Shown: positions 10,783 to 20,100, counted from the first letter of the stretch. The stretch: DNA of 64,000 bases from Paraglaciecola marina (GCF_004360155.1 NZ_SAIS01000009.1:144413-208412); one strand, 5' to 3'. Translations and numbers: made by a program. Notes: generated from the sequence alone by a model not told the origin.

Positions 10783-11289
10783 TTAATGGGACACCTGCCT
10801 AGTTAGTTTATTTTTGTCATTTAGCAATATTGAGTTGGCTACTAATTGCCTATTACGCAACAGTTTTGCGTTATCAGGATCCAACGCAATAGCCTTATCA
10901 TAATGATGCATTGCTCCTACAAAATCATGCTCTTGGTTAAGTAGTTGAGCCAAGGCCACATGAGCTGGGTAAAAGTTGATGTTTAGTTTTAGGCTGTGTG
11001 TAAAGTCACTTTTTGCTTTGTTATATTGACCTTGTGCCATGTATATAATTCCTCGGTTTAATCGAGTAATTGACTCCGCCTCTTTGGTTACCCAATCATT
11101 ATCAATGACCTTAGTACAGGCAAGAGTCGTTAGGTTACGTACATCAGTCTTTTGATGTAACAACACGGTTTGCTGAAAGCATTTTTCTAAGTTACCGTTC
11201 ATTTGGCTAACCGAAAGGTAACTCGCACCAGCAGGTAATACTGGTAAGCTCAAGATGGTGGCAATCGATAAACTCATAAATTTTGTCAT
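10783..11289 (-). CDS. Secreted TPR-repeat protein
   Basis: The chosen ATG at 11289 has GGAG at suitable spacing and gives an N-terminus MTKFMSLSIATILSLPVLPA, a clear Sec signal peptide ending near Ala-Gly-Ala. A longer frame upstream (to 11352) would bury this signal and is rejected. The mature part of about 145 residues contains at least two TPR units (RGIIYMAQGQYNKAKSDF and ALAQLLNQEHDFVGAMHHYD with ALDPDN). Two cysteines (in KCFQQ and LACTK) could form a disulfide. It is probably periplasmic, in protein-protein contacts; the partner is unknown. Confidence 0.75.
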   Translation of the reverse strand: MTKFMSLSIATILSLPVLPAGASYLSVSQMNGNLEKCFQQTVLLHQKTDVRNLTTLACTKVIDNDWVTKEAESITRLNRGIIYMAQGQYNKAKSDFTHSLKLNINFYPAHVALAQLLNQEHDFVGAMHHYDKAIALDPDNAKLLRNRQLVANSILLNDKNKLTRQVSH

Positions 11290-11509
11290 GGTACGCTCCA
11301 ATATTTGGGTAGGTGATTTAAAACTCCTATTCACTCTAAAATTTTCACCCAAAAGTTAAGCCCGATACTCGGCAAACCCCTTAAACGAACGTTCGCGTAC
11401 ACGCACTACATCTAGCCGAACCTCGCTTAGCTGGTATCCTTGTATATAAAATGACTTAATATGACATTGAATAAAGCCTTCAACTATTATCTCTAGGGGG
11501 AACAAAAGC

Positions 11510-12634
11510 GTGTTTTCTTACATACTTAATTTCTACGATTTCATCGTATTAACCACTGCTCTTTTGGCTGTTCTGTATTCAATCCCTTTAATGATAAAAA
11601 GAGATATAGAAAAAAGTGATGTATTACTCTGTGCATTTTTAATCTGTCAGGGGTTGATCGCTCTCAATATTGTTTTTCTGCATAACGAAACATTGGGCCC
11701 ACAAACCATCCAGAAATTAGCGCCTTTTCATTCAGTCCTCTTAACAATCCTTTATGGCCTTCAGGGATTTCTATTTTTGTGGTACTGCCGAGCAATGATG
11801 GGGATACCCATTCAAATGTTGACCAAAGCCAGTGTTGCTGGTTTAGCCACAGTGTTAATCGTGATTGTTTATGGCATAGGTGTTTTATTTGGGGCAGAAA
11901 ACTTAACAAAACCTTACCTACCCAATGCATGGATAGCTACCTTAATATCGGTTATAACAGGGATTTACGCGCTGCACTGCTTAAGCCATTACGACAGTAA
12001 TATTCGCCGTCGTTTTTCCACCATCGAAAATATTAAATTGTCTTGGCTCTGGTATTGCGGGCTAGGATTTGTATGCCTATGTGCCTTGTCATTATTGAGT
12101 TCTCTAAGCGGTGTTCTAGGGTTTTATTATTTAGCAGAACAAGTTGGCACCTTTAAAAATTTACTGCCTATGTTCTTGATGAGTATTATGGTGGTATATA
12201 GCCAAACTCTGCGCACCGACAGAGATAGAAAAGCGTCTAATAGCCACACCTACATAGAAAGAGAAGAAAGGCCTTTCACTGTCAGTGAAGAGCAAAAGTC
12301 CAAATTAGAAGATCTCATGCTGCGGGTTAAAATATATCAAGATCCAGAGCTTAGGTTAGACGGTTTGGCTGACAGTATGAAAATGTCACCAAGAAGTATT
12401 TCAGCCTTGCTAAACGGTTACTACCAAAAGAATTTTTACGACTTTATAAACTACTACCGGGTACTCGACGCACAAGAACAACTACGTAATACACATACCT
12501 CAGATAAAACCATACAAAGAATATTCGAAGATGCTGGCTTTAACAGTAAAACCACCTTTAACACCCTATTTAAAAAACTCACAGGCCACACCCCTAGCGA
12601 ATACCGAAAGTTAACATCAGTATCAGAAAAGTGA
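11510..12634 (+). CDS. Membrane-anchored AraC-family transcriptional regulator
   Basis: Residues 1-215 contain about seven hydrophobic segments (for example IVLTTALLAVLYSIPLM and ASVAGLATVLIVIVYGIGVL), forming an integral membrane module. Residues 260-370 form an AraC-type double helix-turn-helix ending with FEDAGFNSKTTFNTLFKKLTG and TPSEYRKL. This architecture is common in marine gammaproteobacteria, where a membrane sensor holds the DNA-binding part at the inner face. The start codon is GTG preceded by GGGGG. The inducer and target genes are unknown; the divergently placed TPR gene is one candidate target. Confidence 0.85.
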   Translation: MFSYILNFYDFIVLTTALLAVLYSIPLMIKRDIEKSDVLLCAFLICQGLIALNIVFLHNETLGPQTIQKLAPFHSVLLTILYGLQGFLFLWYCRAMMGIPIQMLTKASVAGLATVLIVIVYGIGVLFGAENLTKPYLPNAWIATLISVITGIYALHCLSHYDSNIRRRFSTIENIKLSWLWYCGLGFVCLCALSLLSSLSGVLGFYYLAEQVGTFKNLLPMFLMSIMVVYSQTLRTDRDRKASNSHTYIEREERPFTVSEEQKSKLEDLMLRVKIYQDPELRLDGLADSMKMSPRSISALLNGYYQKNFYDFINYYRVLDAQEQLRNTHTSDKTIQRIFEDAGFNSKTTFNTLFKKLTGHTPSEYRKLTSVSEK

Positions 12635-13076
12635 GTGAAACCTTGTGGTGAAGGTATCGTTTAGTGTGAATGTTTTATTGTTATAGTGGCTGTTGAATTC
12701 GGGTTGTAGTTTATTGATTTAATTATAGTTTATTACAATGGGGCTCGATAAGTATGCGCTAAAAAATGTCACAAACTTCATTTACTACTTAGATAAGATA
12801 ATACACAGCTCTAGTTTGTTATGAAGGCAGAACAAGGAAAGGCAGAAAATGGGTTTCATTGTCATTTATCAAACACTAAGGCACGGCAGAATATTCACTT
12901 GGTTTACTGCATTTTTGATATTAGAAGCTTGCGATTATTTTCTATATTTTACTATTTTTATATACAGTTTGGTCTCTGGTTCAGCATATTCGCAAGGTCA
13001 AGGTATCCCCCGTATTTCGTTATAGCACCATTTCATGTGCGGTTAAAAAATTAAGCTATACAGTTACTTAGAAAAC
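12635..13076. other. Gene-poor AT-rich spacer at the edge of the accessory region
   Basis: There is no convincing gene. A 77-codon frame (12821-13054) encodes a phenylalanine- and tyrosine-rich peptide of the kind AT-rich noncoding DNA produces, without a recognisable domain. The spacer marks the transition from the conserved backbone to the accessory genes. No direct repeats or attachment site were recognised. Confidence 0.5.
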
Positions 13077-13817
13077 ATGCTAAAAATGGAGAAAATTAAT
13101 ATGCGGTGTGTCCCCGTGTTTAGTTACGGGGTAAGCAGGCTGATGAAACTGTTAGCTTTACAGGAGTCTATTTTGGCTAAACCGATATCATTTGGAATTT
13201 TTAAATTTAATACACGTAAAGCTTGCGAAGATGAAGCTCGCAATCGTGTTAATTCATATTCAGCGGGTTCTATAATATCGACTACTGATAAAGAGTTTTT
13301 TGAAGCCCTATTTACGCTACATGGTGAGTATGATGAAAAAATAGGGTGTGGTATTAAAGATATTGAAGTGGTCTTAGACTTTCATAAAAACAAGTGTCTA
13401 TCCATAATTAGAAATGATAACTCTAAAGTAATTATTAGCTGGAGACATTGTGTTAAACCTTATACAAAGAAAATGGTTGTGTCATATTCTTTCAGAAGAG
13501 CGGTTAAAACTACTGTAATGGAGTTTAAAAGCATGGCTCTTTCAGGTGGTGCTACTTGTCCAGTATCAAATAATGAATTGTCTTTTGATAATAGTCATGT
13601 TTCATATACATATGTTTCATTTGATGATTTGCTCAGTAACTTCCTTGCGACAAAAAATTTAGGTTATGAGGACATAGAGTTAATTGATCCCGATGCAGCT
13701 GATTCTGATCAACGAGGAGTTCTTCAAAATACTTTACTCACTAATAGTTGGCATGAGTACCACAAAAACCATGCGAAATTAACATTATTAAGTGCAGATG
13801 CAAATCTGAGAAAGTAA
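13077..13817 (+). CDS. DUF3223 (DCL-like) domain protein
   Basis: Residues about 37-115 (ISFGIFKFNTRKACEDEA, FFEALFTLHGEYDEKIGCGI, IISWRHCVKP) resemble the DUF3223 family, related to the plant DCL (defective chloroplasts and leaves) domain. Typical landmarks are the LxxxHxxYxxKIGxGI and FSxxxC-like segments. The C-terminal 130 residues are not recognised. The start is uncertain: the ATG at 13101 has a better GGAG site than the first ATG at 13077, and Met23 is also possible. DCL-type proteins in plastids act in rRNA processing; the bacterial role is unknown. It is a single gene with gene-poor flanks next to an insertion sequence, suggesting transfer. Confidence 0.6.
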   Translation: MLKMEKINMRCVPVFSYGVSRLMKLLALQESILAKPISFGIFKFNTRKACEDEARNRVNSYSAGSIISTTDKEFFEALFTLHGEYDEKIGCGIKDIEVVLDFHKNKCLSIIRNDNSKVIISWRHCVKPYTKKMVVSYSFRRAVKTTVMEFKSMALSGGATCPVSNNELSFDNSHVSYTYVSFDDLLSNFLATKNLGYEDIELIDPDAADSDQRGVLQNTLLTNSWHEYHKNHAKLTLLSADANLRK

Positions 13818-14298
13818 AGCTAACACATATGAGCCTCCGGTCGGTCAATAGGTATTAGTCATCTTTTGATCACTTTTTCAAGATCAATCCAAATCACTGA
13901 GCTAAGCCGTACACTTCATCTGTCATATTGGCTGTTAAGTCATCGCTTACAGCAAACACATATAGAGGCTCTCTTATGTGATCTCATCACAGCCTGTTAT
14001 TTCACCATCCGTGATAACAACAGGGGCACTAGACATTCATCGGTTAACCCAGCATTGGCACTATTCAAGAATAGGGTTGGATAAATCCACCAGTTAGTTG
14101 CAGGCTCAGGCTAGGTGTAAACGATTTAGCTCAGAGTATTGATGCACGCCCATTCGGTGTCTAATCAAGCAATGTAGTTGCCTGGCGGTGGCATATAAAG
14201 GATATCAAGGGCTTGTTTAGCCAGTGATAAATTCACTACCGTTTATAAATGCTCTGCCTGAGGCCCTAGTTAGACGTTCAGCTCACCGAATGACGTGA
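13818..14298. other. Noncoding block flanking the IS110 transposase on its 3' side
   Basis: No gene is supported; a 72-codon frame at 13866-14084 has no recognisable domain. Part of this block probably belongs to the insertion sequence, because IS110-type elements carry long noncoding ends. A short palindrome CTATTCAAGAATAG lies near 14064-14077. I could not fix the element boundary: no terminal inverted repeat or target duplication is obvious. Confidence 0.45.
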
Positions 14299-15342
14299 CT
14301 AACCTGCTAGAAATCGACTTTCATCAAATGCCTTTTGTCGTTTTAACATGAAGTAGACACATCGGCCAAGTTTGTGGGCGAGCGCTGAAAGCGCTTTTGC
14401 TTTACTCATGCGTTTTTGTAGTTTGTTGAGGTAAGCTTTCGCTTTATCGTTACCTCTAAAATAGAGCACGGCCATTTCAGAGAAGGCCCATTTTAGGTGA
14501 GCGTTACCAATTTTGTTTCCTTGGGTACCATATGTTTTACCTGCTGATTCAGCTTTGCATTTTACGAGTCGAGAATACGATGCAAACTTCTGCACAGATT
14601 CAAAACGTTGAATATCGCCGATTTCATACAAGATAGTGAGGGCGAGTATTTGCCCGACACCAGCGATGGATTTGAGCAAATAATAATCTCTGGCATTATG
14701 CTGCTTGGCTTGTTTTTCAATGAACCATTCGACTTTGCGTAGTTCAGTTTCGATATGGCCTACCATGGTTAAGTCGATATCAACATTACGTTGTACAGAG
14801 GGTTCAGAAAACACCCCACGCATTTGTTCACGAGCGGGTTGATAACGTAAATTAAGAGTATGGGGACGATAATTATATTGGCTAACGGTGTTGGTGACAT
14901 GTGCTTTTAAATCCGCCCCAAAGCGCACTAACTTGGTACGTCTGCGGAGTAAATCACGAGTCGCGCGTAATTCATTAGGGTAGTTATATGCCAAGGGGAA
15001 ATTGCCTCCGCGTAATAATTTGGCAATTTTAAATGAATCAATTTTGTCATTCTTGGTTTTACCGCCATGTATGGCCTTCATATACAAGGCATGGCCGAGC
15101 ACAAAATCAATATTGTGTAATTGGCAAAAGTCGCTAATCCAGTACCAGCAGTGCATACATTCGACGCCAACAACAATATTACCCAAATAAGGTTGTAGCA
15201 AAGAAAGTAGTTGTTCTGGTGAATCTTTTATTTTTTTATGTACGAGTACCTCACCGTGTTCGTCAATAATGCAGACATAAAGTAGGCGAGCGTGTAAATC
15301 AATTCCACAATAGTATGGATGTGTATTAGTATAAAAGTTCAT
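14299..15342 (-). CDS. IS110-family DEDD transposase
   Basis: The 347-residue recombinase has an N-terminal RuvC-like domain with the full acidic set Asp15 (CGIDLHA), Glu61 (GVECMH), Asp99 and Asp102 (KNDKIDS). A C-terminal Transposase_20 domain (YLLKSIAGVGQILALTILYE) contains the candidate catalytic serine Ser266 (KAESAGKTYG). The frame is intact with no visible lesion, so the enzyme may be active. In characterised IS110 elements, insertion is guided by a bridge RNA made from a noncoding end. Confidence 0.95.
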   Translation of the reverse strand: MNFYTNTHPYYCGIDLHARLLYVCIIDEHGEVLVHKKIKDSPEQLLSLLQPYLGNIVVGVECMHCWYWISDFCQLHNIDFVLGHALYMKAIHGGKTKNDKIDSFKIAKLLRGGNFPLAYNYPNELRATRDLLRRRTKLVRFGADLKAHVTNTVSQYNYRPHTLNLRYQPAREQMRGVFSEPSVQRNVDIDLTMVGHIETELRKVEWFIEKQAKQHNARDYYLLKSIAGVGQILALTILYEIGDIQRFESVQKFASYSRLVKCKAESAGKTYGTQGNKIGNAHLKWAFSEMAVLYFRGNDKAKAYLNKLQKRMSKAKALSALAHKLGRCVYFMLKRQKAFDESRFLAG

Positions 15343-15412
15343 TGAGCTTCTCCGTTCGGTTTTGTCACCAATCAGAGTAGCCGAAAGTTACGCTGATTGG
15401 GGAGGCTCAATG
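15340..15412 (-). promoter_or_regulatory. Nested stem-loops covering the transposase start codon
   Basis: Eight perfectly paired bases (CATTGAGC at 15340-15347 with GCTCAATG at 15405-15412) enclose a second perfect 8-bp stem (CCAATCAG at 15368-15375 with CTGATTGG at 15393-15400). On the transposase strand the start codon and the GGAG site lie in or beside the outer stem. RNA entering from outside would therefore hide the start, a known way for insertion sequences to limit expression. The same structure could be part of an IS110 bridge RNA; this is inference. Confidence 0.6.
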
Positions 15413-15511
15413 AGTATCAAGCACATGAATAAAGCGGCTGTGTGGTCAGACACACCTATAGTAAGTCGATCGTGCGCGGCTCATACCAATTGGAATTAGG
15501 AATCACTGCGA

Positions 15512-16432
15512 ATGGCAGATAAATCGGAAAGGGAAAAAAGGCGGTTAGGCTGGCATGAAGAAGTCAGAGAGGTACCCAAAGCAGGGTCCCTCATTGTTTT
15601 TATTCATGGTTTAGGTGGAAACTATAAAAAGACTTGGGGTGAGTTCCCTGATTTTTTGGAGCAAGACGATAAATTCAATAATACTGATATCTATTTATTT
15701 GGATTTAAATCTGGTTTTTTGCGTTTCTTTGTTTCTCCAATAGAAGCGCTTGGGCAAAGGCTTCGTACGGTCTTATTAGATGCTTCATGCAAATATGAAC
15801 AAATAACGGTCATATCACATAGTCTAGGTGGACTCGTCGTAAAAGAAGCTATCGCTAGTATTTTGAAAACAGGGGACGCTCATCGTGTCAATTTACATCA
15901 TGCAATATTTTGCTCAACACCTCACCTAGGATCGGTAACGGCACGTTTCTTAGCATTTTTAGGTGGACACATTAATCAACTTAAAGTTCTTCAGCCTAAA
16001 ATAATAGACGCCCATACACTTTGGCTAGCAAGGATAAATTCACACAAGACAAGTCCAAATGACATTGTCCATGAGCGCTATTCCAAAAATATTGATATTA
16101 CGAATATATGGGCCTCAAATGATCGAATCGTTTCATTTGGCAACGCTACTGCGCTACCGAGTCAGCATACGATAACTATTGAAGGCTCACACACAATGAT
16201 GGTTAAACCAGAAACAATGGACCATCACGTATATACGACATTGTCTGAGCAGCTGGTGAAAGCTCCTGTTCCAAAACCAATAGAGTCATCACCATCTATT
16301 CAAATATTGGCTGATTCTGCAAAATTGGGAGATGAACTAAAAATTCTTAATACTCTGGAGATCCCAGTAAAGTATCGAGCATTGGTGAAGAGAGTAGAAC
16401 TGAAAAACAGTGAGAGCGAAGGAGAACAATGA
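15512..16432 (+). CDS. Cytosolic PGAP1/lipase-like alpha/beta serine hydrolase
   Basis: This 306-residue alpha/beta hydrolase has an oxyanion region FIHGLGG (30-36), nucleophile elbow SHSLGG with Ser104, acid candidate Asp204 (ASNDRIVS) and His227 (EGSHTMM). The pattern resembles DUF676/PGAP1-like esterases. No signal peptide or membrane helix is seen, so it should act in the cytosol. The last 50 residues are a hydrophilic extension. Its stop overlaps the start of the next gene by 4 bases (ATGA), so both proteins are probably made together. The substrate is unknown; an acyl ester, a lipid or a protein-linked ester are all possible. Confidence 0.85.
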   Translation: MADKSEREKRRLGWHEEVREVPKAGSLIVFIHGLGGNYKKTWGEFPDFLEQDDKFNNTDIYLFGFKSGFLRFFVSPIEALGQRLRTVLLDASCKYEQITVISHSLGGLVVKEAIASILKTGDAHRVNLHHAIFCSTPHLGSVTARFLAFLGGHINQLKVLQPKIIDAHTLWLARINSHKTSPNDIVHERYSKNIDITNIWASNDRIVSFGNATALPSQHTITIEGSHTMMVKPETMDHHVYTTLSEQLVKAPVPKPIESSPSIQILADSAKLGDELKILNTLEIPVKYRALVKRVELKNSESEGEQ

Positions 16433-17775
16433 ATACGTTCCAAACTACCAACACACAACCTGTATTTCGCCTTATAGCCATTACCGGAATAAGAGACTCT
16501 CAGGAATTACTTCCTCAGGAAATAACAGAACGTCGCGATATAAATATTACATATTTCCGATACGGTTTTACTTCAATACTCACCAAAAATAAGATGTACG
16601 ATAAGTTTAAGAAGTCATTTGATGAGATATTAGATGGAAATTATGATATTGGCATAATTGCATGGAGCCTAGGAGGATATATGTTGAAAAGGTATCTCGT
16701 AGAGTATAATGAGCCTGACCTGCTTCAAAGGATTAAGCTGGTTGTTTTTGTTGGCACACCTTCTGGCTCGCCTAATCCTTTCTCTAGATTTATAAATTTT
16801 GGACTTGGTGGGCTTCTTAAACTAAAAGACTTGTACTCTAAAGCTCAAGTTTATGAGAACGCATGGAATGAAATTGTTAATAGTCACAATCTTAATGTAT
16901 ATACATTATTTGGAGCTTATGACTCGATTGTTCCTTTAACTTCAAGTTACAACTCCGATCCCAACAGAGTATATGTCGTTGATGAAGATCACTTTTCTTT
17001 ACAAGTACCAAAGCCTGATTCGATGACAAGTAAAGTGCTATGCAAATTAATAGGCGACCTCAGCCGCGAAGAAAATAACTTAAAGTTTGATGAAGAATTA
17101 AGTATAGAAAAAATAGTAAATGAGGAACTGGCAGAGGAGCCATTGACGATTGCAAGATTCGCGGCTGATGAAAATACTGATGACAATATAAAATTCATAT
17201 CTGAGTTATCAAACAACATCAAAGAAACTTCAAAATTAGTCTCATCTTTAAATAATGACTCTAATAGTATCGGAAATATTTTAAATGTAATAAATGGAAT
17301 TAGTGAACAAACCAATTTACTTGCATTAAATGCAGCTATCGAAGCGGCGAGAGCAGGTGAACAAGGGAGAGGCTTTGCTACTGTTGCTGATGAAGTAAGA
17401 AATTTAGCACAAAGAACTCAAGAGTCGACAAGTGAGATTGATAAGATGCTTAGATTAATGAATGAAAGAGCGTTAGAAACTGCTTCAATATTAAAAATAA
17501 CGTCCAGCAGTATAGAGAATACAGAAAGTCGAGTAACAAATGCTTTCGAATCAATCACAGAAATATCTAGTGCTATTGAGGCGATCTCAGAAATGAGCGC
17601 ACGAATCGCTAGTGCAACTTCAGAGCAAACCCCTATTTCAGAAGAAATCAGTAATGCTGTACTTAATATTAACAAAGTGACAGAAAACACAAAAAGGCTT
17701 GTGGAAATTGCCAACAGGAGCCTAGCTGGTAAGCCGGTCAGTTTCTTAAGAACACATAACAAGCAGGTTAAATGA
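16429..17775 (+). CDS. Alpha/beta hydrolase fused to a methyl-accepting chemotaxis (MCP) signalling domain
   Basis: Residues 1-210 form an alpha/beta hydrolase with elbow AWSLGG (nucleophile Ser80), Asp165 (GAYDSIVP) and His188 (DEDHFS). Residues about 255-435 form an MCP cytoplasmic coiled-coil hairpin. Its tip (292-330: [19 protein letters not shown], then [20 protein letters not shown]) closely matches the CheA/CheW-binding tip of chemoreceptors. There is no transmembrane segment and no HAMP domain, so the protein is soluble. A strong GAAGGAG site lies inside the upstream hydrolase gene. The gene looks more AT-rich than the backbone. The fusion suggests that ligand binding or catalysis in the hydrolase fold controls the MCP hairpin. 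I do not know a described protein of this type. Confidence 0.88.
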   Translation: MNTFQTTNTQPVFRLIAITGIRDSQELLPQEITERRDINITYFRYGFTSILTKNKMYDKFKKSFDEILDGNYDIGIIAWSLGGYMLKRYLVEYNEPDLLQRIKLVVFVGTPSGSPNPFSRFINFGLGGLLKLKDLYSKAQVYENAWNEIVNSHNLNVYTLFGAYDSIVPLTSSYNSDPNRVYVVDEDHFSLQVPKPDSMTSKVLCKLIGDLSREENNLKFDEELSIEKIVNEELAEEPLTIARFAADENTDDNIKFISELSNNIKETSKLVSSLNNDSNSIGNILNVINGISEQTNLLALNAAIEAARAGEQGRGFATVADEVRNLAQRTQESTSEIDKMLRLMNERALETASILKITSSSIENTESRVTNAFESITEISSAIEAISEMSARIASATSEQTPISEEISNAVLNINKVTENTKRLVEIANRSLAGKPVSFLRTHNKQVK

Positions 17776-17896
17776 AGCGTTGAACGTCCGCAGTTTGTCT
17801 TCTGCCGACTATCCGCATTGTGCCAAAAGCAGACATTACGGCTACTCTGTTCATGTGGTCAAATTCACTATGCCACTACAGTTTTGTTGTCTATTG

Positions 17897-18796
17897 CTAA
17901 ATTGCATTGAAATTTAAATCAAACCTACTCGGCATCATTTCTGCCTGCCATAACTCCGGTTCGAAAGGCCCATTTTTAATCATTTCGATTAATTGTTCTC
18001 GGTGTTCTTGAGGCATATTACAACCAAAATAAACATTTGTAATCTCATCTCCATTGAGAACAAGACTCGTGTCGTTATTTGCTAACTGTAAGGGTGCTCC
18101 AGGCTTGTATATAGAGCGATACTCGTCTTCGTATTTCCAATCCTTGGATTTAGTTAAAATAGGTTCGATAATTTTCATGTCCAAATCAAGATGAAGCTTA
18201 TCTTCCTTATTGTGATTAGCGATTTCCTCTGACTTAAAGTAAAGCTTTCGAATGTCACCAAACATAGGGAAGGTTAGAGAAGGAAACTTGTCGGTATAGC
18301 GAACTTTATATACTTGTGAAAGCAACTGCCCCTTTGTGCTGTACTCTACACAATATCCTTTGTGTGAATCGGCATAGTGAGACCAAAATAGCAAGTTATC
18401 TTTACGTTTCGTAAAGCAGCAGAGCCGAAAGCTTTGAAACTCTTCAAGCAGCTTTTGCTCGACATCAGAAATTATCGAACAATTAAGTTCAAAAGAGTAA
18501 GCTCTGCGAATAGCATCTTGCATATCTATACGTTCATTGAGCATTAGAGACACTAGATCTTCTCTTAACGCATTCATTTCTTTATCAGTTTTTGGCCACT
18601 CTAAAATAGGTCTACATTCAAAGGGATCATTGAAATAAGATGGTTCATTGTGAAATAAGTTCTTGTCGCAAAATAATGCTTCGTGGTAATGAACAGTTTC
18701 TGGGTCAAAGGCTGAAAATCTGTACAAGCTCTGCGTACCGTCATCATAAGGGCGCTTGTATTTTTTCAGAAACAATTTGGACATCACTTCGATCAT
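17897..18796 (-). CDS. DUF2971 family protein
   Basis: The 299-residue protein shows the DUF2971 landmarks: SLYRFSAFDP near the N-terminus, NEPSYFNDPFECRP (about 50-64), RLCCFTKRKDNLLFWSHYAD and HKGYCVEYS (about 125-152), and a late EDEYRSIYKP. The start ATG has GGAGG directly upstream. Family members are scattered in accessory regions, sometimes near phage-defence genes; the biochemical function is not established. It is convergent to the hydrolase-MCP operon across a 120-base spacer. Confidence 0.8.
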   Translation of the reverse strand: MIEVMSKLFLKKYKRPYDDGTQSLYRFSAFDPETVHYHEALFCDKNLFHNEPSYFNDPFECRPILEWPKTDKEMNALREDLVSLMLNERIDMQDAIRRAYSFELNCSIISDVEQKLLEEFQSFRLCCFTKRKDNLLFWSHYADSHKGYCVEYSTKGQLLSQVYKVRYTDKFPSLTFPMFGDIRKLYFKSEEIANHNKEDKLHLDLDMKIIEPILTKSKDWKYEDEYRSIYKPGAPLQLANNDTSLVLNGDEITNVYFGCNMPQEHREQLIEMIKNGPFEPELWQAEMMPSRFDLNFNAI

Positions 18797-19230
18797 AATT
18801 CCTCCCTGATGTTGCTGTGTATCGCATTGTAACAGAGGGCCTACAACGAAGAAAAGTAATGCCCTTATTAGATATAAAGAATGTTGCTCGTAAAAATTAG
18901 GGGCAAAAATTGTAACGATACGAAGGACTATATATCGCTCAAAGCCGTCCGTCGCCTCAGTGCCATTTACTGCCGTTCACCCACATTCATCTGAACTGGT
19001 GCTTATAGCAGTATGCAGAAGTTAAGTTAACCCGAAGGTATCTGCATTTTGCAGCAAATTGCCTTCACTCACACCTTCGAGCCGGAACCTCAGCTGATAC
19101 GATATTGCTGACGTAAGACGTTCCTTAATTTAACGCATTCTGTTCGATTAAAGCAGGCTTTGAACGAACGATTCCGCCCCTCGATAAATGGCAAGAAAAA
19201 AGACGCTAGCAGAGGGCGACTAGCTAATGC
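18797..19230. other. Gene-free spacer with a dispersed repeat
   Basis: No open frame with recognisable content is present. A 31-bp segment at 18935-18965 recurs at 20208-20238. Around 19040-19160 the DNA is locally more GC-rich than the flanks. It has the look of degraded or repeatedly inserted intergenic DNA in an accessory region. Confidence 0.6.
18935..18965 (+). repeat. 31-bp dispersed repeat, copy 1
   Basis: It starts with TCGCTCAAAGCCGTCCG, ends with CGCCTCAGTGCCA and is identical to 20208-20238. Both copies lie in spacers of the accessory region. No transposase is attached. Its origin is unknown. Confidence 0.8.
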
Positions 19231-19929
19231 TCAATCAACTTCGAGATAAAACTCGCTTGAATATTCAACGGTTGCGTTAAGTTTTGCTTTGAAGCTTTTG
19301 TAAAAGGAATCAAAGGCCTTCTGACTACTCCATCGGCTAATTAAGGTCACATCTGGTGAACGTTGATAACCAAACATGGAAGTAACTGAGTCGGCGCTTA
19401 ATTCAGCACTGCCGCCAGCCTTTTCAATAGCGAGTTTAAGTTCAGTGGCAAAATTGGTATCGCCTGTCCAGTATGCACCAAACACATAGATTTGCTCTGG
19501 GTCGAAACGAATATTAATATCTTGTTTTACTTCGAAGTTAACCATATTGAACGTAGACCAAATATCTAATCTTCGAGAGCGTATGTCCGGAGCCAAAACC
19601 AAAAGCTCAGCGAACCGTTTTTGCCGGTCCTGCCAGTCTCCCGGCCAACTTCCAACGGCTAAAACTCTTGGGGAATACATACCGCTAATGGGTTTTCGCA
19701 CGACATTAAAAAACGTATTCGCTGTGTAGCCAAGTTGGCTTCCCAATGGACCAATATCTTCAAAATAGGCTTTTTGATAAGTTCTGCCTTCTTCTTTTAA
19801 GGTTAGAAGCAAAATATCAATTACATGATCTTTACCTATTACTAAATCTCTTGTTTTCGCTGCGCTCTGTAATGAAAAGACCAGCGTAAATACGAGACCT
19901 ATCATGACCGTACTATTTTTAATTCGCAT
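19231..19929 (-). CDS. Secreted protein of unknown function, possibly a tandem dimeric alpha-beta barrel fold
   Basis: The ATG at 19929 gives MRIKNSTVMIGLVFTLVFSL, a clear signal peptide, with GAGG at good spacing; a TTG and an ATG slightly upstream are less likely. The mature protein of about 205 residues seems to hold two similar alpha-beta halves (VLAVGSWPGDWQDRQKRF and YVFGAYWTGDTNFATELK, then LISRWSSQKAFDSFYKS), reminiscent of DUF1330/EthD-type barrels. This fold guess is tentative. It is a single gene surrounded by gene-poor DNA. Confidence 0.65.
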   Translation of the reverse strand: MRIKNSTVMIGLVFTLVFSLQSAAKTRDLVIGKDHVIDILLLTLKEEGRTYQKAYFEDIGPLGSQLGYTANTFFNVVRKPISGMYSPRVLAVGSWPGDWQDRQKRFAELLVLAPDIRSRRLDIWSTFNMVNFEVKQDINIRFDPEQIYVFGAYWTGDTNFATELKLAIEKAGGSAELSADSVTSMFGYQRSPDVTLISRWSSQKAFDSFYKSFKAKLNATVEYSSEFYLEVD

Positions 19930-20100
19930 ACACATTTTCCTCAACTAAGGTGAGAAGCAGTGTCCACTAAATGTGTCATTGCGTCTTGCATATTCAGACA
20001 AACAACAGATTAACAGGATAAACGCTGTTTTGGATTAAAAGTATATGTATCTATTGAATTTTTTAGCAGCATGGATGGAGAGGATTTCCAAGATATTACA

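Larger units (their letters stand above)
14299..15412 (-). mobile_element. IS110-family insertion sequence (core; outer ends not determined)
   Basis: The element comprises one transposase gene and a structured leader upstream of it. IS110 elements usually lack simple terminal inverted repeats and make little or no target duplication, so the ends cannot be read by eye. The listed span covers the transposase and the leader hairpin only. Noncoding DNA on both sides (toward 13850 and toward 15500) may also belong to it. It sits directly upstream of the hydrolase operon. Confidence 0.8.

Noticed and set aside
12821..13054. A 77-codon forward frame rich in Phe and Tyr
   Set aside because: Composition is that of translated AT-rich spacer; no family or start signal.
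13866..14084. A 72-codon forward frame beside the IS110 element
   Set aside because: No recognisable domain and no ribosome-binding site; it lies in probable noncoding end DNA of the element.
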